Of a DNA stretch of 64,000 nucleotides, positions 1 through 12,259 are shown in pieces (within the stretch, counting starts at the first letter, position 1; the number at the start of each line of letters is the position of its first letter). The notes beneath the pieces were generated by a model. The model saw only the letters and a program-made list of their open reading frames with translations. It was not told where the DNA came from and made no database searches. Source of the stretch: Notospermus geniculatus (taxonomy: Eukaryota; Nemertea; Pilidiophora; Heteronemertea; Lineidae). The translations under genes were made by a program, and so were the position numbers. Location of the stretch: contig NMRB01000686.1 in NCBI GenBank assembly GCA_002633025.1, positions 198,853 to 262,852 on the forward strand, given 5' to 3'.

Positions 1-927
1 TTAAGTGTCAATCCACGAGTGGACCAGGCAAAATCTGCAAAAAGTGATAAAGTCGGGGGTCGGCAGATCTGGCTCAAATTCCTACCAGAAGATGGTCTTG
101 GTGCACAATGAAGACATGCCAAATATTTCGGAGCTTGGTCACACTGTTAGGGAGTAAGGGGCAAAAATACCGCCAAAAACTAATTTTTTAATGACAACAG
201 CGATTTTTCATCAAAATACTGTCCGTTTGAGTGAATTTTCACACCTTGGCAGGCAACAGCAGTAGATATTCCTTATATGTGAATGAAAATAGATGTCCCT
301 TGGAATTTTTTTCCATTTTTGTTTAGCTCCAAATCGCTCTTGATTTAAAGGTACAGTGCTGTATTGCCTACGTGTCAAAAAAGGTATGGTTTGGTCTACA
401 ACGAATTACGGACCCTCTGCAGGGGTGAGGAAGGTGAGCACGTCAGAGAAAGGAGTCAAGGGATGGCTCTCTTTATCAAAAGAATAAAATCCTTGGTTAC
501 TCGTTCCATTACAGAGATATGCAGGTGCAAAGTCCTGCATAAATGCACTACTGATGTACTACGGATGTATTACGGCTATGTCGTTCATTTGTAGTACATT
601 ACATGTCTACATATACATAGGCATATCTCTGCAACGGCGAGAAAAACCAGAGATTTTCTTTTTGATTTTTAAAGATGAGGTCTCATCCTACAACTTCAAA
701 CCAGTTTTGTCATCCAGGACCCTGCAGAGGCTTCACTATGAACGCCTACTTTGACCCCTGTAAAAGCACATTTTTGCCATATACGCCCCAACCAGCCAAA
801 GGATTGGGCCAATATTTTGCGTGCTTTTGTCCCTCACTAGGGGCCATCTACACACCAAATTTCATTGCAATCCGCCGACCCCCACTTTATCACTTTCTGC
901 CTGGTCTATTCGTGGACCTGCACTTAA
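1..927. repeat. Long-TIR DNA element with TTAA ends
   Basis: The first bases (TTAAGTG) and bases 921-927 (CACTTAA) are inverted, and the inverted similarity runs inward for most of the element. Blocks around 1-75 and 855-927 match closely, as do blocks near 500-530 and 620-650, so the whole 927 bp is an imperfect fold-back. TTAA at both ends is the duplication used by piggyBac and Kolobok elements; which family this is cannot be told. No transposase reading frame is visible, so it is a non-autonomous copy. The element starts exactly at the window edge, so the left flank cannot be checked. Confidence 0.65.
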
Positions 928-1026
928 TAGACAATGGTAATTGACAATGAATTCCTCCACAAATTCAACTTGGATTATAACTGGTCTCGTTATCAAAACA
1001 CACTGGATCAAACATATAAAACATCA

Positions 1027-1250
1027 TGGCTATTTGGTGGTGGGTTTTGGCGGCCATTTTGGGCGCCATATTGTATTTTCCTAACTATGGTCTAAAGTCA
1101 TTCGAAATGGCCTTGATGAATTCCTAGACCCCACAACCTGGGGATAGACACCAAGATCACCAAGTTCGAGTGAATAGTTACTGACTTACGGCTATTTGGA
1201 GGTACTGGCGGCCATTTTGGACGCCATCTTGAAAAAACTCTTTTCCGGGG
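1027..1250. repeat. Short tandem duplication with YY1-like cores
   Basis: Two blocks beginning GGCTATTTGG, at 1027 and 1190, are direct repeats about 163 bp apart. Each holds GGCGGCCATTTTGG followed by CGCCAT. The second ends CGCCATCTTG, a YY1-type core. Family unknown. Confidence 0.5.
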
Positions 1251-2242
1251 CACTGATTTGGCATACTTTTAATATGTCAGAAAGTATACCTAATGCTAAC
1301 AGAATCAAGTGAAAAACCTTTTGTAGCAATTTTTTGGGTTAAACAATGTCTTGACTGGACTAGCGGCAGATTTGCAAGGTCGTACTAAACGTCACTCAAA
1401 GAACAAACGTCGTACTACCCTCTAAAATCAGCCGAATTGCTAACAACTACTTTTAAAAACTGCCCTGATGTCTAACCTCTGAGAAGATATGTGATTTTTT
1501 ATTTTACTGGTTAATTTTCTTATGAAATTTAGGTCAAAAAGAAATTTTGGAGCAATATAGGTTTTACGTGACCTTTTGACCTCTAGTGACATAGAAAAGG
1601 GATCAATTTGCATAACTGAAATTTGGAAGGAAAGAGCCCATCCAAACAAACATTTTAAGACATAGATCTCATATCTACTCCATAAATTAATTGAGTTATT
1701 CAATTTTTAATTTGCCCTACCCCATAATTTTGACACCAGTGAAAAAATGGAAAAGGGTTAATTCCGGCTGAAAGCCCCGGCTGTGACCGGCAAACAGTAC
1801 TGTTTCAAACTCCCCAGGGGATACCCTTTTCAGAAATACCCATGAAACATCCTGTCACTTTACGCAATTAAACACCCCCTGGCTCTTGGTCTAAGATATT
1901 AGGGGAAGGGACGGGAGGGGATGATCCACGTGACACGTTTCACACCAGTTAATAGTACTGTATAAACTGCAGACCACCAAATTATGTCTAGCGGAATTCC
2001 GTGGAATTCCGCGTTTTGTCCATGCCGTTGCACAAACGGTTCGAAGAACAAAGCAGCTCTGTCTCCCAGAAGAAAGGGGGCCATCATCTCAAAACTGGTG
2101 GACCAACTACTACCTGGACAAATCTGTGGATAGTCCTGATTCACTTTGGGCCAGGGCCTATAAGAAAGTTGACGCAACATTGCGTCAGACGGATTTCTTT
2201 TCTGTTTCTACCGAGACCGTATTCACGAAGTTATTTATTGTG
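1251..2242. other. No supported gene
   Basis: Only short open frames without recognisable domains occur here. I see no repeat boundary, RNA gene or regulatory site I can support. Confidence 0.5.
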
Positions 2243-2302
2243 GGAAAAATGTTTGATACGTTGAGCTACATTTAATTAGCTCAACGTATCAAACATTTTT
2301 CC
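2243..2302. repeat. Perfect 25-bp palindrome (hairpin MITE core)
   Basis: Bases 2243-2267 and 2278-2302 are perfect reverse complements around a 10-base A/T loop. The flanks TGTG and CACA extend the symmetry loosely. The form is that of a miniature hairpin transposon or an extrudable cruciform. It is not a likely RNA gene: the stem is perfect and there is no Pol III box. Confidence 0.7.
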
Positions 2303-2833
2303 AATCACAAAACTGATGATGTATTTGACTGATTTATCCGTTTCAGGACCGGGATTAGGATAGGTAGACGGTTCTCAACCTCACTAATATTAAACTACCA
2401 CTTATCAACCTCGCCCAATGCACAATAACTTTCGTATCCACGTATGCATTGCATTGTAATCATACATCGTCCAACATTTCGGCGAAAGGCAAAACTACGC
2501 GATTGGAGAATGATCGGTGGCGCCGGCTGTCGACAAAAAGTGGCAATACCGTGGCCCTTAAATGAAAACATGGTGTCCGAGAAAAATTGAGGACGTCTCT
2601 CGAACAACCATGCGTCATGTTTTACGTGTCAGTTTGTGAAAAGGAGACTGAGCATGCTAACATCGTCACGGATAAAACAAAGGCCATTGCACAATATCTA
2701 TCACAAGGAATAACCTTTATTCTACTCGATCTAATTCGAGCTCAATAAGTTTGAGGTCCTCAAAACTATATGCGGTCATAGTACGGAAAATGCTCTGCGA
2801 CAATTTTAGGTGGCTGAGGACTACTAACTTCTG

Positions 2834-3112
2834 TTTAAATCATCTGGAGCTCGATGGGCGTGTGTCAATCAAACCTCTAGTAACCAGACAACAACGAACT
2901 TACGGTTCACTGTAAACGGTCCAACGCACATTGTTTCCTAACCAGCTGAACTATCGTTCGAAATTTGATTTGAAATTGAACACAGGCACAGGCATGGGAT
3001 TGGCTGGAAGTGTCCTGTCAATAAAACGCATGTCAATAGCCAGACTTCACCAACAATACCAAGGTCTGCCTGACAACCGAAGGTCCTCCCATCGAGCTCC
3101 AGATGATTTAAA
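2834..3112. repeat. Inverted repeat with exact 25-bp arms
   Basis: Bases 2834-2858 (starting TTTAAATCATC, ending CTCGATGGG) recur exactly inverted at 3088-3112. About 230 bp separate the arms. Nothing coding lies between them. It may be a small TIR element, but no target duplication is evident. Confidence 0.55.
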
Positions 3113-3162
3113 TACTATAGTAACCACAGAGACAGACTGAAAGGAACGCGTCACTTCGAGAC

Positions 3163-4403
3163 GGCTTACTGGATATAGCATAATCATAAAAAGCATAACA
3201 TAATCGGGAGTACTCATTATTTCCACGCCCACCATGGCAGTGGCGCGGATACCTAGTTTCTTGTCGTTCCGCTAGGTGATTGGTTGTCAGAGTGACGCCA
3301 GCACCTCTTGAGTCTCATGGCTGCGCCCATACTAGTAGTTTGCCGCTTCGATGATTGAAATCGAGACAGAAGCCGAGAGTTTTTTAATTCATATGTGAAA
3401 AGAGATTCAGTGAAATGAAACATGCGCATGCATCAGGTCGAAGTCTAAATCAGTTAGCACTTAGATCAGTTGATCGAATTTATGAACCAAGGTCTGCCTC
3501 ATCTTGGTATAGCCTACGCAGAAATTGAATCATGAGTCATGCGGCGGGGGGGGGGCTACAGTGTGTTCCATCATATTATTGCTTGACATTGCCGCCGAAT
3601 ATGATGCCTCGAACTCAGCACTTCTATAAAGATATTTCCTTAACATTACCTACCTGAGAGCCGGTGAGCAAACACGACACCCATATAGGCCTAACGATCG
3701 TCATCTTCGGGTTGGAACTTGGATGGCTTGCAACCACCGCGCTCTTTTGACGGAGATTCGTATTCATCTGGAATTCTATGCCAGATTTCCCTTGGCAGCA
3801 CGTGACTTTGCACCCGCTGACAATGCAAGTTTGCACCATTTATCAGGGTTTGGGGGAATTTTATGCAATACGATTAGACACCAAGTCAGCGATCAAACAT
3901 GTCAAAACCAGCGTTCACTTCCGTGTTTACATTTTGAGTTTCCTATGAGTCGTGGGGACGTGACTTTTTCATGACGCAAAATCCACAGTATGACGTCGCG
4001 ACGGGTCGATCGATGGATGGCTCGCAGAGTCACCGCGTAGCAAACTCACCGGTGGCCCTGCACCTGGAAACGAGGTTCCATGAAAACTTTATTGAAATGA
4101 GTTAATGGCATATTTGAAATAAGTAGGCCGCAATGTACATTTTGTGAAGATCACATCGATTTCGAAGCGACAGGTGTTGCAGAATACTCGTTCGAAGTTT
4201 GACTGTGTAATGCATTCTCCATTAAACTAAAACCCTTCTTTTGCTTTTTTCTCGAAATCGCCTCTGATACTGAACACCAACTGTTATGGGGTCTTGCACA
4301 AGATGCGCTCCCTCTGCACGTGGCATCTCAACTGGGTATAAATTTGGGTACTAGGTTTAAGATTATGTTATGCTTTTTATGATTATGCTATATCCAGTAA
4401 GCC
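3163..4403. mobile_element. Non-autonomous TIR element, 9-bp TSD
   Basis: Perfect 43-bp terminal inverted repeats, starting GGCTTACTGGATATAGC, lie at 3163-3205 and 4361-4403. They are flanked by an exact 9-bp direct repeat, CTTCGAGAC, at 3154-3162 and 4404-4412. A 9-bp duplication is typical of Mutator-like elements. The 1.24-kb interior shows no transposase, so this is a deletion derivative or MITE. Identical arms suggest recent movement or gene conversion. Confidence 0.85.
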
Positions 4404-4412
4404 CTTCGAGAC

Positions 4413-5159
4413 AGGGCTGCCGGATTCTCCTATGCAGTATATTGGCGTGACGACGATTGAGTAGCTAGCGGCGAAACGGAGGATGTAAAGTGGAAGAAAA
4501 GACAACTAGGGTAACCAACCATCAACTGAAAATCTATGCATACGGAATACTACGAAGTCACATAATAATGTCACATAATGCTGACTTGCACTTTATTCTC
4601 GCGTGCCTCCGTTCTTGACATATAAAAAAGGATGGCAGCACTACACGGCAGTCACCGATACGGGCCAGCTGTTTGTAGAACGGACATAATCGACATAATT
4701 CTTTGGCAGGATACATGTATTTGATGATTCGAATTTTCGCCCCAGGTTGAGGAATTATTTCAAATGAATACAGCTGTGTCATACAAGGTGCTTTTCCTGA
4801 TCTACAGTAGTGTAAAGCGGCTGTTATAAATATCGAAGACTGCAGTTGAAAGATTGTCTTCGCTCCAGCAAAGTTTTCGTTACCTCATAAAATATTTCGT
4901 CTTTTCGCTACAGACGTCTTCAGAGCCATGAGTAGGGTCGTGGTTCTTTTGACGTCATTTTACCTATTCCATGTTATTCTTCAGAACAGTTTGTTCACAA
5001 ATTCTTGTCCACAGGCCTTAGATTTCACAGCAGTTTTGATGTACGGGAAAAGGTAGGAACACAAGCCTCGCAGGTTGAATCTATCATGGCGATGAGTGAC
5101 ACCGTTCCATGGTCCCATTCCACGGGACTTCATCGAGGATGTCAACACGCAGAGAAACA
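4413..5159. other. No supported gene
   Basis: Intergenic sequence 3' of the GPCR relic. Short frames only; nothing recognised. Confidence 0.5.
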
Positions 5160-6195
5160 TCATAAATCTCGTCTGAATTTTTTACCGGTAAGACAGTAGA
5201 CATATAAATTGACACCCTCATTTAAAGTAGAAAAAGCACTAGAGACCATACGGAGCCAGGCAAACTGGTATGAAGCGCTAATATAGAACAAACGTGCATC
5301 CATCATGTATATCGTATATATTAGCTGGACGAATACATCAGGCAATTCTAGTACCACATTTAAAATGACCACTGCTATCACACGGCTTTGCCGCCGCTGG
5401 TCACCTGACGCATTGAAGCTGTATATTTCAGCCCCAATATTACGCGACTTGTGAAATAAACCAGGCAGCCCTCTGGTATAAGGAAGTTCATCAGAGTCCC
5501 CAAAATTGCAAGAGTAAATACACGAAGTATTCCACGTTCTCTTGCATTCAGCCATTGTTTTATATGGACATTCCATTTTGGTTTGTAAGAATTGGAGCAT
5601 GGGTCATATTTCCATCCAGGAATCCCATAAATCAAATCAACTATTGGCACAAGGAACGCATAACGGCAGCTATGACACTCATAGTGTGAGCTTTCTTTAT
5701 TGTACATAACGTCTTTGCTTTTAGAGGTTTACAAACAGCAATAAAGGGTTCAATAGTCACCATCACTGTGACATATGCGCTAAATATGTTCGAAAACTGC
5801 CCCAGAAATGAAAGATAGCCCGAGAAGAAATTAAAAAAGTACCGATACCAAAGAAATAATTCAAAGAAGTAACTATAATAGCTAGCTGCTTGTCGAAGAA
5901 AGCGAAAGAGTAGCGAGAGCGAGTTCCCGACGGCAAGATAGCTCAGAATGACCGAAGTTGACGTGAACGGTCTCTCTCTCCTAAGAACTATAAAGGCGAG
6001 GATATTGTTGATTAATCCAACAAAGGTAAAGATTGGGCAAATCATCATACCTAGGTACAAAAAAGCCATCCCCTTTATTTTGTACAGCCGACTAAATGGA
6101 AGAGTCTTAAACTGGTAACATTGCAATGGTTCCATCTCATCAGTGACATTTTCGACGATCATGATACCCAGCGAATGTGAAGTCGAGATCTCCAT
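5160..6195 (-). pseudogene. Frameshifted rhodopsin-like GPCR
   Basis: Read on the minus strand, a seven-helix receptor resembling invertebrate FMRFamide/neuropeptide receptors is spread over three frames. Frame one starts at ATG 6193-6195 and gives TM1 (GLINNILAFIVLRRE), TM2 (YLAVGNSLSL) and TM3 ending TIEPFIAVCKPLKAKTL. Near 5650 the frame changes; TM4-TM5 follow (YAFLVPIVDLIYGIPGWKYD, then RVFTLAILGTLMNFLIPEG). Near 5400 it changes again; TM6-TM7 follow, ending NLYVYCLTGKKFRRDL and a stop at 5160. The usual D/ERY after TM3 reads EPF, and TM7 has NEGVNLYVY where NPxxY is expected. Two frameshifts and the EPF change point to a dead gene. Sequencing errors could explain the shifts but not easily the motif. 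The tail ends just after helix 8. Confidence 0.8.
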
Positions 6196-6293
6196 TGATA
6201 TCAAACTAAACGTATCCACGTGTCTGTCTTTGATTATATCGTCCTATTTCTTATGCCAGCATTCTCCTAATTCATAAAGAAATGTCAAACATA

Positions 6294-7517
6294 TACAGTC
6301 GCCCTCAAATTTATTCATACCCCATGAAAAAGTATGGGAAAAATATTTAGAAAATACCTATCAGTTGCACTTGCACGTCTTGGGCCTCGTTTAATGACTT
6401 TTAGTCGAATTGTACACAGATTGAAAATTTTTGGCAAAATATCACAAAGATATAACAATTTCAAAATCATTGTTACAACAGAAGGCGCTCCTGCCTCGCA
6501 CCAATCTGTTACGCCGTGCTCACAGGATTGTGGGAAATCAAGATGGCGCCGGGTGATTGACAGCGAACTACTTGGCTTGGCTGATCATGTGATCCCTCGA
6601 TCCCCGTAGTTACTAGGATCAAAATACCTATAAACCTCGCTTATTATGATAGTTGTTACTTGCCATACAATTATTCACAAAAAATCTGTAAATATTTTTG
6701 CATTAAACAAAGAATGTTAAGCCAGTCACTTGGGACATATTTTATTCCTACGCTGTGATGAGGTTGCGGACGTACACGTCGGCCAAATCTGGCCGATGTG
6801 ATGCGTTCCACGGCTACACAGGTCTGTGCAAAAGCAGTCTCACCCAAGCAGTCTCGCGCAGCCTGTGTGTACACAATGATTTCAAAATATCATGAAAAAC
6901 CTAACCCTTTAAAATTTCAAATATTTGATTCGAAATTGATTTCATATCATACTACCTTATCATGGAAACATTGTGAAGAAATATTGGCATCAATATACCA
7001 CTTCGTTTTTGCGGCATAATTTTTTAAAAACTGGTGAATGCGATGCCTTTTTCTTCATTTTTTGCCATTTATTGAAATTACTATCTCATATGATTCAACA
7101 AGTCAGAAAATTACGTTCGAATCATTTTCATTTGACTATGTGGGCCTGATGGCATTCGATTTCTTTCAGAATTCTTGAAATTATCAAAGTATTAAATGTG
7201 AAAATTCAAATGATATTTTGCAATTTCTCCAAAATCGAAGTGAGATTTTCGAAAACTTTCTTCACTGCAGTTTTTAGAATTGGTCATAGGATGATATGAT
7301 TTCAATTTCGAATCAGATATTTGAATTTTAAAAAAGTTGAGTTTTTCATGATATTTTGAAATTGTGATATTTCGGCCATACTTTTTAAATCTCTGTATAT
7401 TCCAATTAAACGTCATTCAATGAAGCCTAAGGCGTGCCAGTTCAGCTCATTTGCATTTTTTAAATATTTTTTCCTATAATTTTTCATGGGGTATGAATAA
7501 ATTTGAGGACGACTGTA
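6294..7517. mobile_element. Tc1/mariner-like element with long TIRs
   Basis: The ends are CAGTCGCCCTCAAATTTATT (from 6296) and its near-exact inverse (to 7515), each flanked by TA, the duplication used by Tc1/mariner. The inverted similarity goes on for about 180 bp from the left end. It resumes at 6866-6990 against 7240-7370, so the element was largely a fold-back. The stretch 6475-6865 has no partner and looks like a later insertion. No transposase frame with DDE/D motifs is visible. Confidence 0.75.
6475..6865. repeat. Insert within the Tc1-like element
   Basis: This block breaks the symmetry of the surrounding fold-back element. Its right part (about 6815-6868, containing ACACAGGTCTGTGCAAAAGC) matches the reverse complement of about 41470-41525, inside another TIR element, so it belongs to a dispersed repeat. 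Its own boundaries are uncertain. It also holds a CAAGATGGCG YY1-type core near 6540. Confidence 0.5.
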
Positions 7518-7666
7518 CCCTCGATGGTTCACTAGTCGCTAATTTTACAAAAAGTAACCAATGTGATTTTTTTTTCGAAATTCAAATTAGTCTGCCAGCG
7601 TGAAGTGCTCTCATTCTGTCTGAACGACCCTCATGCGTCTGGCCCACTTATCGCTAAACTCCCTAC

Positions 7667-8039
7667 GCAGTTGTGTACTGCGCCCTCGTTGGTTTAATCG
7701 CTCTCGACAACACTGCTTCACTTCGTAGAAGTTGCCACGTTTGGTCAACAGATGGCGTCAGGGCCTGTCACGAGTTTTACAACCTATCAGCACGCTGACT
7801 TCAGGAATTCTTTTGTCCAATGGCAACGCATGTTCTTGTGCTGCCATAGCTACTAGATCACAGGATCCGCTCAGCCAATGAAAAAGTGTCCCCGTCCAAC
7901 TTGGTGACGGTTGCTCTCGACGCTCTCATTGGTCGACTCTCTCAGCGCCATCTGTTGACGAAACGTGGCGAATTTAACGTAGAGAAGCAGTTGCAGAGAG
8001 TGGGTAAACCGACGGAAGGGGGCGCGGTTCACAACTTGC
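7667..8039. repeat. Fold-back repeat, first copy
   Basis: The block 7667-7758 (GCAGTTGTGTACTGCGCC, later GGTCAACAGATGGCG) is inverted relative to 7945-8039. The same family recurs at 63787-64000, where one arm is seen before the window ends. About 190 bp lie between the arms. No TSD was found. Probably a non-autonomous DNA element. Confidence 0.6.
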
Positions 8040-8139
8040 AAAAATATATCCATTCGTTAATGAAAAATATTCGTTCATGAATGAAACATATTTATCAGAA
8101 AATAATATTATATTCAATAATAAGAAGTATATGTTGTAT

Positions 8140-8176
8140 CTTGGAGGAATTATACTGTCAGTATAGTTCCTCCAAG
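8140..8176. repeat. 18-bp hairpin, GGAGGAATTATACTG family
   Basis: Bases 8140-8157 and 8159-8176 pair with one G:T wobble around a single-base loop. A diverged copy lies at 10062-10097. The shape suggests a minimal palindromic MITE. Confidence 0.55.
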
Positions 8177-8948
8177 GTTGTGTCAAAAGAAATATTTATA
8201 CAAAAATACTTTCTATCCGGAAATTAAGGACCGGACAATGGAGAACCTCTAGGGCAGCCCAAATGGAATATATTCATGAGCCTTACAGGGCTTTCAATAA
8301 GTTTTTCCCAACATGGGTGATGACTTCCACAATTTTTTCATGATAGTCAATTCGGGAAGATGCTGGGGTCTTTAGAATTCCAGCAATTCTTTTTCGGGGT
8401 CATGACTTCTTGTTATATTTTACTGGGGTCAAATCGTCCCTTCGTTTGTTGCTACCGGTGCAGCGCTCGAGCCAGGAGTGTGTGGTTGCCATGGGCGAAG
8501 GGAATCCCCAGTTCTACTTTCACCACCGCTAGCAAGGATTCGGCGTGTTGACGAAAATTTGGCCACGCACGACTTTCAATATCTTGATACCTGCGTTAGC
8601 CGGGGTCCTACTGGCGTAATGGAGACTGAGTATACAGATGGGACTTCCACACTTTCTCTCTATCAGCGTATCATCGAATTTACCTGCGTTTTTGAGACTT
8701 CAGGGTTATTTATATTTGCGTCATTTGTGTAGTTTACATGCGTATAACAGACGCCATACGCCGGCTTAATGAAAGCCCTAACCCTAGTCAAAACCCTTCA
8801 ATTTGGTCAATAAACCCCACGCTCTACGACCCGAGGTGGCTGAAGTGAGTTGTTCAGGTAGCAGTGCGTGTCCTCAGAAAACAAAAATTTGGCACTCTCA
8901 TACGGGAGGCATTCCTGTTGCGAAGCGGCCGTGATACCCATTGAATAA
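8177..8948. other. No supported gene
   Basis: Short frames only. No repeats or RNA genes recognised. Confidence 0.45.
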
Positions 8949-8949
8949 G

Positions 8950-9074
8950 GAGCTTTCGCGAAGCCCCCAAAACGCCAACGCCAACACCAAACCCAATGTT
9001 CGATGTCGCCAAGAGAACAACGAAGAATAACGAACAATGAATACACTTTGGCGTTTCGGGGGCTTTGCGAAAAC
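8950..9074. repeat. Palindromic repeat, about 30-bp arms
   Basis: AGCTTTCGCGAAGCCCCC near 8951 is mirrored by GGGGGCTTTGCGAAAACT near 9058. The arms are about 30 bp with a few mismatches and enclose about 65 bp. Probably a small MITE. An open frame crossing it has no recognisable domain. Confidence 0.5.
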
Positions 9075-10061
9075 TCTATGGCTGGTATGCACTAAGTTAA
9101 ACTAAGCGACAGCTTAAGCCTGGTTTAATAAATCCATAGCTTAAGCCAACGCGCAACTTAACTTGACTTGAACTGCAACGCACTTGAACCACCGCTTAAG
9201 CTGTGGTTCGAAGCGATAGTTTAAATCCGGCCCGATTGTGTAATCGATTGTCATTGGGGTTATTCAATACTGTAAGGAATAGGTCGTGAATGAATAGGTT
9301 GTGCAATTATGGTATTGTCCGTGATGTGAACTGGAACGGGACTCGCCGATTGTGGCTGACTCGACAGTGTATGTGCTGATGGCACTGCAGTAAGATGGCA
9401 CCGAAAAGGATACATTCAAAGATTGATGAGCCGAAGAAACGCAATAAAATGTTTTCAGAATATGAAAAGAACATTTCGTTTGATCTGATAGACGAACGAA
9501 AGTCATTAATTGAACATAAGTAAGTGTACAGAATTTAAAGTTACCCCAAAAAGGCAGCGGCGTGGGATGCAATTCTGGATTCATTCAACGCGACCCCACA
9601 GGTGACCAAGAGGGACATACATGTAGAGCAATTAAAAATAACGCGAGCTGTCAAAGTCAAATGGTTAAGCCGAAGCTTAAACCTACCCATGAGGTGGTTT
9701 AAATATTTGGCGACTTTAAACCATGCCATCGGCTTAATTTTTGTTGGTGCAGCGCGATTAAATTTTAAACCTCGATTTATAGGGAAGGCTTAAGCTGCAC
9801 TGCACGAAATCTAGCGAATACTTGCAAGTATATGCCCGTATACTTGAAAGTGAATTACAGTATACTTGAAGTATATTCTAATATACCTGTGAGGGGCTAA
9901 ATCCCTGAGTAAACACAGTCCCTGTTAAGCATTAACAAGGTGATTAATTAATCAAAGAGCCATACAAAGAAGTCTCAGTGCTGCATTCCCAATTAGGCAT
10001 ACTAATTACCCAAACATCACAATGGGAGTTCAGCAAGACCTAACCTGATGCTTCATGGTCC
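9075..10061. other. No supported gene; degenerate repeat
   Basis: The stretches 9090-9225 and 9655-9800 are both rich in CTTAAGC/GCTTAAG words and may be worn inverted ends of one element, but alignment by eye is too weak to define it. Near 9820-9890 the word GTATACTTGA recurs. No gene seen. Confidence 0.35.
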
Positions 10062-10097
10062 TCTGAGGAATTATGGTGCCAGTAGAGTTCCTCCAAG
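10062..10097. repeat. Second copy of the GGAGGAA hairpin
   Basis: GAGGAATTATGGTGCCAG and AGAGTTCCTCCAAG form a weaker version of the hairpin at 8140-8176. Confidence 0.45.
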
Positions 10098-10191
10098 TTT
10101 TGCCGAGTAAAGTATTAAACATTAATTCGAAACAAACTAGATAATGTCCNACACTTTACAAATCATGACGACGTAATCGGCGATATATTTG

Positions 10192-10557
10192 GGGTATTCG
10201 AAAAACCTGGATGACTGGATGATTGGATTTACTGGGTTGTGCCTCATTGCTGACCGCCGCTGAACTGGTTCATTAAAGCTGAACTAAAACAAAAACAAAA
10301 TCAGGAGATTCCAGCTCTGAAAAAAGACCGAAAAAAGAGCTTAATATATCAGGCAAAACTTAACTTATAAGTTATACCTGGAATATAAAGTTCTACCTCA
10401 CTTATTCCACCTTTATGCGTACGGGCCAAGTAGACCACCATACTGCGGCGCTGTGGTGTTTTTGTTCGTGCAGTTCAGCTTTATGAATTAGTTCACGCGG
10501 CAGTGACGAATGAGTCAGAATCCAGAAAATCCAGTCATCCAGGTTTTTCGAATACCC
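10192..10557. repeat. Inverted repeat with 29-bp exact arms
   Basis: Bases 10192-10220 (GGGTATTCGAAAAACCTGG onward) are exactly inverted at 10529-10557. The interior of about 310 bp has no gene. A TIR element is likely, but flanking duplications are not clear. Confidence 0.6.
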
Positions 10558-10913
10558 GATATTTGGCACACTTACTTTCTTTGATGGCAATAGACGGTTT
10601 GTTTTATCAATATCACTGTTCTTTTTATAAGGCCTCAATTATATCCTCGTCGATTCTGTTGAGAAATGGTCAACGTCATAAACAACAGATCACGTGCGTG
10701 AACAATGACAGGACATCCGACATCTGTCTTGCTTTCCTCGTTGCTTACAGATAAAGCATTGTTCGTTAGTCGTTGAAAGACAATCAACCTCGATCACTGT
10801 AGGGGGCGTACTCGTGTGTTAAATCATGCATATCTAAGACAATAAAGAGTTGCACGCACAAAATTCAACTCAATCCAAAAGATTCAATCGAAAGTTTGAA
10901 TCTGGGGCCGGTT

Positions 10914-11051
10914 GTTCAAAAAAGCATTTGTCGCAACGTGACGTCAACGCTATCTTGGCGTTATCTCCATCAGTCAAGCCCATTACAGTTAACGCCACGT
11001 TTTAGAGGTAACACCAAAATAGCATAAACTGTGTTTTGAGCAACCTAGCCC
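10914..11051. repeat. Small MITE, GGGGCCGGTTGTTCAAAA ends
   Basis: The left end GGGGCCGGTTGTTCAAAA is approximately inverted at the right end, TTTTGAGCAACCTAGCCC. Length is about 138 bp. The TIR mismatches show age. Superfamily not assigned. Confidence 0.5.
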
Positions 11052-11543
11052 TGTTTTGAAGAAGAGCCAAATCGACATGCACATACAACAGCGGCACAAA
11101 TACAATGCAACACTAAAATGCCGAACGTTCTATTTTTCATTGACTTTTATCGATTCGACCAGCGGCAATAACTGGTAACTTATTTCTGATTGTAGCGTTT
11201 AGTCGTATGGTCTTTTTATCATGACTGTTAAAATACATTTTTCGTCTATCGCCCGCAGGCTATGTAGTGATTGATGAGTATAGTATGCTATTGGATTACA
11301 TGGATTCATATTACGTAGGCCTACATGTATGCTCCATTTTTGTACATGTACATAGTCCGACACAACCCAGACTGAGGCAACTGGGCAAGGGGCTCACACT
11401 TGACACTAGATGGCGTTATCTTCATACTACCACTAGCACGGGTGGTAGGTTTCCATCTTGAAAGTAGTGCAGATTACTACACTTTGGTAAAGGTTTTTAA
11501 CAATCGTGAAGCGGCCAAGCCGTCCCAAAACCAACCCAGTGTA

Positions 11544-12249
11544 GCCGAATCGGTCAATGTCGTCCTGGGTATAACAGAAATATACCCAGGTTCAATGTCG
11601 TCCCACGAAACTATACCCTGGGTATAGTTCGATCTACAAAAGTATACCGAGGATTGGATACAGCACCTGAAGGCGAGATTGTTCTTGCAAATGCCACATG
11701 ACCATGCACAAGCATGACAAGTCGAAAAACATCGCTCTAGCGCCCGACACGACGGGCACCATTTTAATATACATGTATATCGTATTGACAGTCATCAAAG
11801 AAATTTCCGTGCCGTTTATCGTCACTCAAATCCGCAATAGTACTGGCAGCACGGCTCGCGGACGTAGATGAACGCACGACACCGAACAAACATATGGGGC
11901 GCAGATCAGCTCTGTTCGTTTGCTCATTTCTTTGAAACTATGAGCTTAACTTGCGATACGTTTGGGCCATTGTGTTAAGACAAATGTTAACAGTTGACCC
12001 ATGCTATCGATGAGCACAAAATCTGACAATATTTACTGATATTTTGAAGATGTTGATTGCAAAACTGCCGTCTCAGTTGAAGCGAGAAACAAAATGCCGG
12101 CCTTCCATTCGTAACTCGTACCTAGGCTCAAAACTACGATACTGGGTATACTTTTGTAGATCGAACTATACCCAGGGTATCGTTTTGTAGGACGACATCG
12201 AACCTGGGTATATTTCTGTTATACCCAGGACGACATTAACCGATTCGGC
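11544..12249. mobile_element. TIR element, 9-bp TSD CCCAGTGTA
   Basis: Inverted repeats of about 110 bp begin GCCGAATCGG and contain GTCGTCCTGGGTATAAC and GTAGATCGAACTATACCC. They run inward from 11544 and 12249 and differ at only a few sites. The exact 9-bp direct repeat CCCAGTGTA flanks them at 11535-11543 and 12250-12258. The 706-bp element has no transposase. The long TIR and 9-bp TSD fit a Mutator-like MITE. Confidence 0.85.
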
Positions 12250-12259
12250 CCCAGTGTAG

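Noticed and set aside
5641-6219. GPCR start at 6219
   Set aside because: The codon there is GTG; the first ATG is at 6193-6195.
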